Assembly (NCBI GenBank): GCA_900551665.1
Contig: URWW01000050.1
Coordinates: 1-7,373 of the forward strand
DNA length: 7,373 nucleotides
Origin: an uncultured Collinsella sp.
Lineage (GTDB): Bacteria > Actinomycetota > Coriobacteriia > Coriobacteriales > Coriobacteriaceae
Reading direction: 5' to 3'
Shown: positions 5,205-7,373 of the stretch, piece by piece
How positions within the stretch are numbered: position 1 is the first letter of the stretch
Layout of the letters: each line of letters starts with the position of its first letter
The notes under the pieces: model-generated
The model's database searches: none
What the model was told of the DNA's origin: nothing
The model's input: only the letters and a program-made list of their open reading frames with translations
Made by a program: the position numbers and the translations under genes

Positions 5205-6610
5205 TGGCGGGCGACGAGTTCGGCCGCACCGCCGGCATGGAGGGCGACGGCCAGGTTCGCTGCTCGTTCTGCGGTAAGACCCAGGAGCAGGTTCGCAAGC
5301 TCGTCAAGGGCCAGGACGGCATGTTCATCTGCGATGAATGCGTCGAGGCCTGCAACGAGATTCTCGAGCAGTCCTTTGCGCAGGACGAGATGATGCGTGC
5401 CTTTGGTTCCTACGTGAACCACGCCGAGCCCATGGACGATTTCGACATGGACGAGGATGAGGCACCGGCCCCCACCATGCGCGAGACCGCCGAGCGCATC
5501 ATCACCCGCGTGCCCACCCCGCACGAGATCTATGACGCGCTGTCCCAGTATGTCATGGGCCAGGAGGACGCCAAACGCGCCATGTCCGTGGCCGTGTACA
5601 ACCATTATCGTCGCGTTTTGATGGGCGATACCGCCGAGGGTTCCCTGGGCGCGCATGCCGTCGACGAGGATGTCGAGCTTGCCAAGAGCAACATCTTGCT
5701 CCTCGGCCCCACGGGCACCGGCAAGACGCTGCTCGCGCAGACGCTGGCCCGCGTGCTCGAGGTCCCCTTCGCCATCGCCGACGCCACGGCTCTCACCGAG
5801 GCCGGCTATGTGGGCGAGGACGTGGAGAACATCCTGCTCAAGCTCATCACCGCAGCAGATGGCGATATCGACCGCGCTCAGATCGGCATCATCTACGTGG
5901 ATGAGATCGACAAGATCGCCCGCAAGGCCGAGAACCTCTCCATCACGCGCGATGTCTCCGGCGAAGGCGTGCAGCAGGCGCTCCTCAAGATTCTCGAGGG
6001 CACTGTGGCCAGCGTTCCTCCCACCGGCGGGCGCAAGCACCCCCAGCAGGAGTTGCTCCAGATCGACACGACCAACATTCTGTTCATCTGCGGCGGAGCC
6101 TTCGTGGGTCTCGACAAGATCATCTCCGATCGCGTTGGCAACCAGGGCATCGGCTTCAACTCCGAGATCGCCGGCCCCACGTCCAAGGACGAGAACGTCC
6201 TGCTCAAGCAGGTTCTGCCCGAGGATCTCAACAACTTTGGCATGATCCCCGAGTTCATTGGCCGTACGCCGGTCATCACGCAGACCCAGGCCCTTTCCGA
6301 GGACGACCTCGTGGGCATCCTCACCGAGCCCAAGAACGCCGTGGTCAAGCAGTATCGCCGCATGTTCTCCCTCGAAGGCGTGGAGCTCGTGTTCGAGCCC
6401 GACGCGCTGCATGAGATCGCCAAGAAGGCACTCGCGCGTAAGACCGGTGCCCGCGGTCTGCGTTCGATTTGCGAGGAGCTGCTCCAGCAGACCATGTTCG
6501 ACCTCCCGAGCGAGGAGGGCGTTCTCCGTGTCGTCGTTACCGCCGCGGCGGTCCGCGGCGAGGAGCAACCGCGTCGCATCTATGCCGGGTCCGATATCGA
6601 CCTCGACTAG
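5204..6610 (+). CDS. clpX: ATP-dependent Clp protease ATP-binding subunit ClpX
   Basis: ClpX is the hexameric AAA+ unfoldase that recognises tagged or damaged substrates and threads them into ClpP. The zinc-binding domain has Cys20-x2-Cys23 and Cys43-x2-Cys46. The AAA+ core follows: Walker A GPTGTGKT (168-175), pore loop GYVG (201-204), Walker B IIYVDEID (Asp233, Glu234), RKH pore loop (277-279), the ClpP-docking loop IGF (316-318) and sensor 2 GAR (415-417). The length of 468 is longer than E. coli ClpX (424). The extra residues are an acidic linker at about 77-90 (DDFDMDEDE) and a segment before Walker A at about 141-160. The ATG at 5204 overlaps the clpP TAA by one base, with GGGAG 9 nt upstream inside clpP. 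The IGF loop shows that it should work with the adjacent ClpP. Confidence 0.98.
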   Translation: MAGDEFGRTAGMEGDGQVRCSFCGKTQEQVRKLVKGQDGMFICDECVEACNEILEQSFAQDEMMRAFGSYVNHAEPMDDFDMDEDEAPAPTMRETAERIITRVPTPHEIYDALSQYVMGQEDAKRAMSVAVYNHYRRVLMGDTAEGSLGAHAVDEDVELAKSNILLLGPTGTGKTLLAQTLARVLEVPFAIADATALTEAGYVGEDVENILLKLITAADGDIDRAQIGIIYVDEIDKIARKAENLSITRDVSGEGVQQALLKILEGTVASVPPTGGRKHPQQELLQIDTTNILFICGGAFVGLDKIISDRVGNQGIGFNSEIAGPTSKDENVLLKQVLPEDLNNFGMIPEFIGRTPVITQTQALSEDDLVGILTEPKNAVVKQYRRMFSLEGVELVFEPDALHEIAKKALARKTGARGLRSICEELLQQTMFDLPSEEGVLRVVVTAAAVRGEEQPRRIYAGSDIDLD

Positions 6611-6646
6611 CATCTTCGATGCGCATGCGTGCGTTGTGCGCCTTTG

Positions 6647-6680
6647 AAACGGCTGGCCATGTGCCAGCCGTTTTTCTTTT
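6647..6680 (+). terminator. Intrinsic terminator of the clpP-clpX operon
   Basis: The 11-bp perfect stem is AAACGGCTGGC (6647-6657) with GCCAGCCGTTT (6663-6673). It has a 5-nt loop and a T-rich tail (TTTTTCTTTT ending at 6680). It begins 36 nt after the clpX stop and is a strong terminator separating clpPX from valS. Confidence 0.92.
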
Positions 6681-6743
6681 GATGCCTTGACGGGATTTGC
6701 CCGTGAGCAATGGCGCGCCAGCCTCCAAACCACATCTCCCACG

Positions 6744-6752
6744 TGCTATCCT
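6744..6752 (+). promoter_or_regulatory. Extended -10 promoter of valS
   Basis: TGCTATCCT is a TGn extended -10 (TATCCT). No clear -35 is found 16-18 bp upstream. The predicted start near 6759 leaves a leader of only about 35 nt, too short for a T-box riboswitch. The upstream stretch 6681-6743 holds a small 5-bp hairpin (ACGGG/CCCGT, 6690-6704) and nothing else recognisable. Confidence 0.5.
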
Positions 6753-6782
6753 GTTGAGCAATTACGCAAACTTCGACTCTTC

Positions 6783-6794
6783 GGGAGCATGGCT

Positions 6795-6797
<3 letters not shown>
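6783..6797 (+). promoter_or_regulatory. valS: Ribosome binding site that decides the valS start
   Basis: GGGAG at 6783-6787 lies 7 nt before ATG at 6795 but only 1 nt before the in-frame ATG at 6789. Spacing therefore favours 6795. Confidence 0.7.

Positions 6798-7373
<576 letters not shown>

Noticed and set aside
5201..6742. Long minus-strand open frame (513 codons) opposite clpX
   Set aside because: It is a shadow of clpX codon bias. It also runs through the clpX terminator and has no identifiable domain.
6704..6762. Direct repeat TGAGCAAT (6704-6711 and 6755-6762) around the valS promoter
   Set aside because: An 8-mer repeated once within about 60 bp can easily arise by chance, and neither copy has symmetry.
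6681..6794. T-box riboswitch upstream of valS
   Set aside because: The gap is about 110 nt, lacks a T-box core and a second terminator, and the predicted leader is only about 35 nt.

Overview
The window is a compact stretch of ordinary chromosome from a GC-rich bacterium. Gene content, strong G/C bias at third codon positions and protein sequences all fit the actinobacterial class Coriobacteriia (Collinsella or a relative). That placement comes from recognising family sequences, not from a database search. There is no sign of a phage, transposon, CRISPR array or defence island.

Layout from left to right. (1) 1-939: the 3' part of an ABC-transporter ATPase gene, molybdate/ModC type; its start and Walker A motif lie left of the window. 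(2) 940-1475: a non-coding region holding a two-tRNA unit on the minus strand (tRNA-Pro UGG, then tRNA-Gly UCC). The unit has a clear promoter and a hairpin terminator that can work in both directions. A weaker, divergent promoter region faces gdhA. (3) 1476-2831: gdhA, NADP-type glutamate dehydrogenase, closed by a strong intrinsic terminator. (4) 2891-4368: tRNA-Leu (UAG) followed 68 nt later by tig (trigger factor, TTG start), probably on one transcript from an extended -10 promoter that abuts the gdhA terminator. (5) 4369-6610: a 215-nt leader with several symmetric elements, then clpP and clpX, translationally coupled by a one-base overlap. (6) 6647-6680: a strong terminator. (7) 6744-7373: an extended -10 promoter and the first 193 codons of valS (valyl-tRNA synthetase), cut by the right edge.

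The core is the widely conserved tig-clpP-clpX cluster. Trigger factor folds nascent chains at the ribosome, and the ClpXP protease removes damaged or tagged proteins. Translation genes (three tRNAs, valS) flank it, and gdhA supplies glutamate from ammonium.

I found no previously undescribed system. The points worth a second look are regulatory: symmetric DNA elements around the clpP and tRNA/gdhA promoters, a repeated decamer flanking the clpP promoter and leader, a likely tRNA-mRNA joint transcript for tRNA-Leu/tig, a possible orphan short transcript near 1024-1104, and a recurring TGCTA extended -10 signature.
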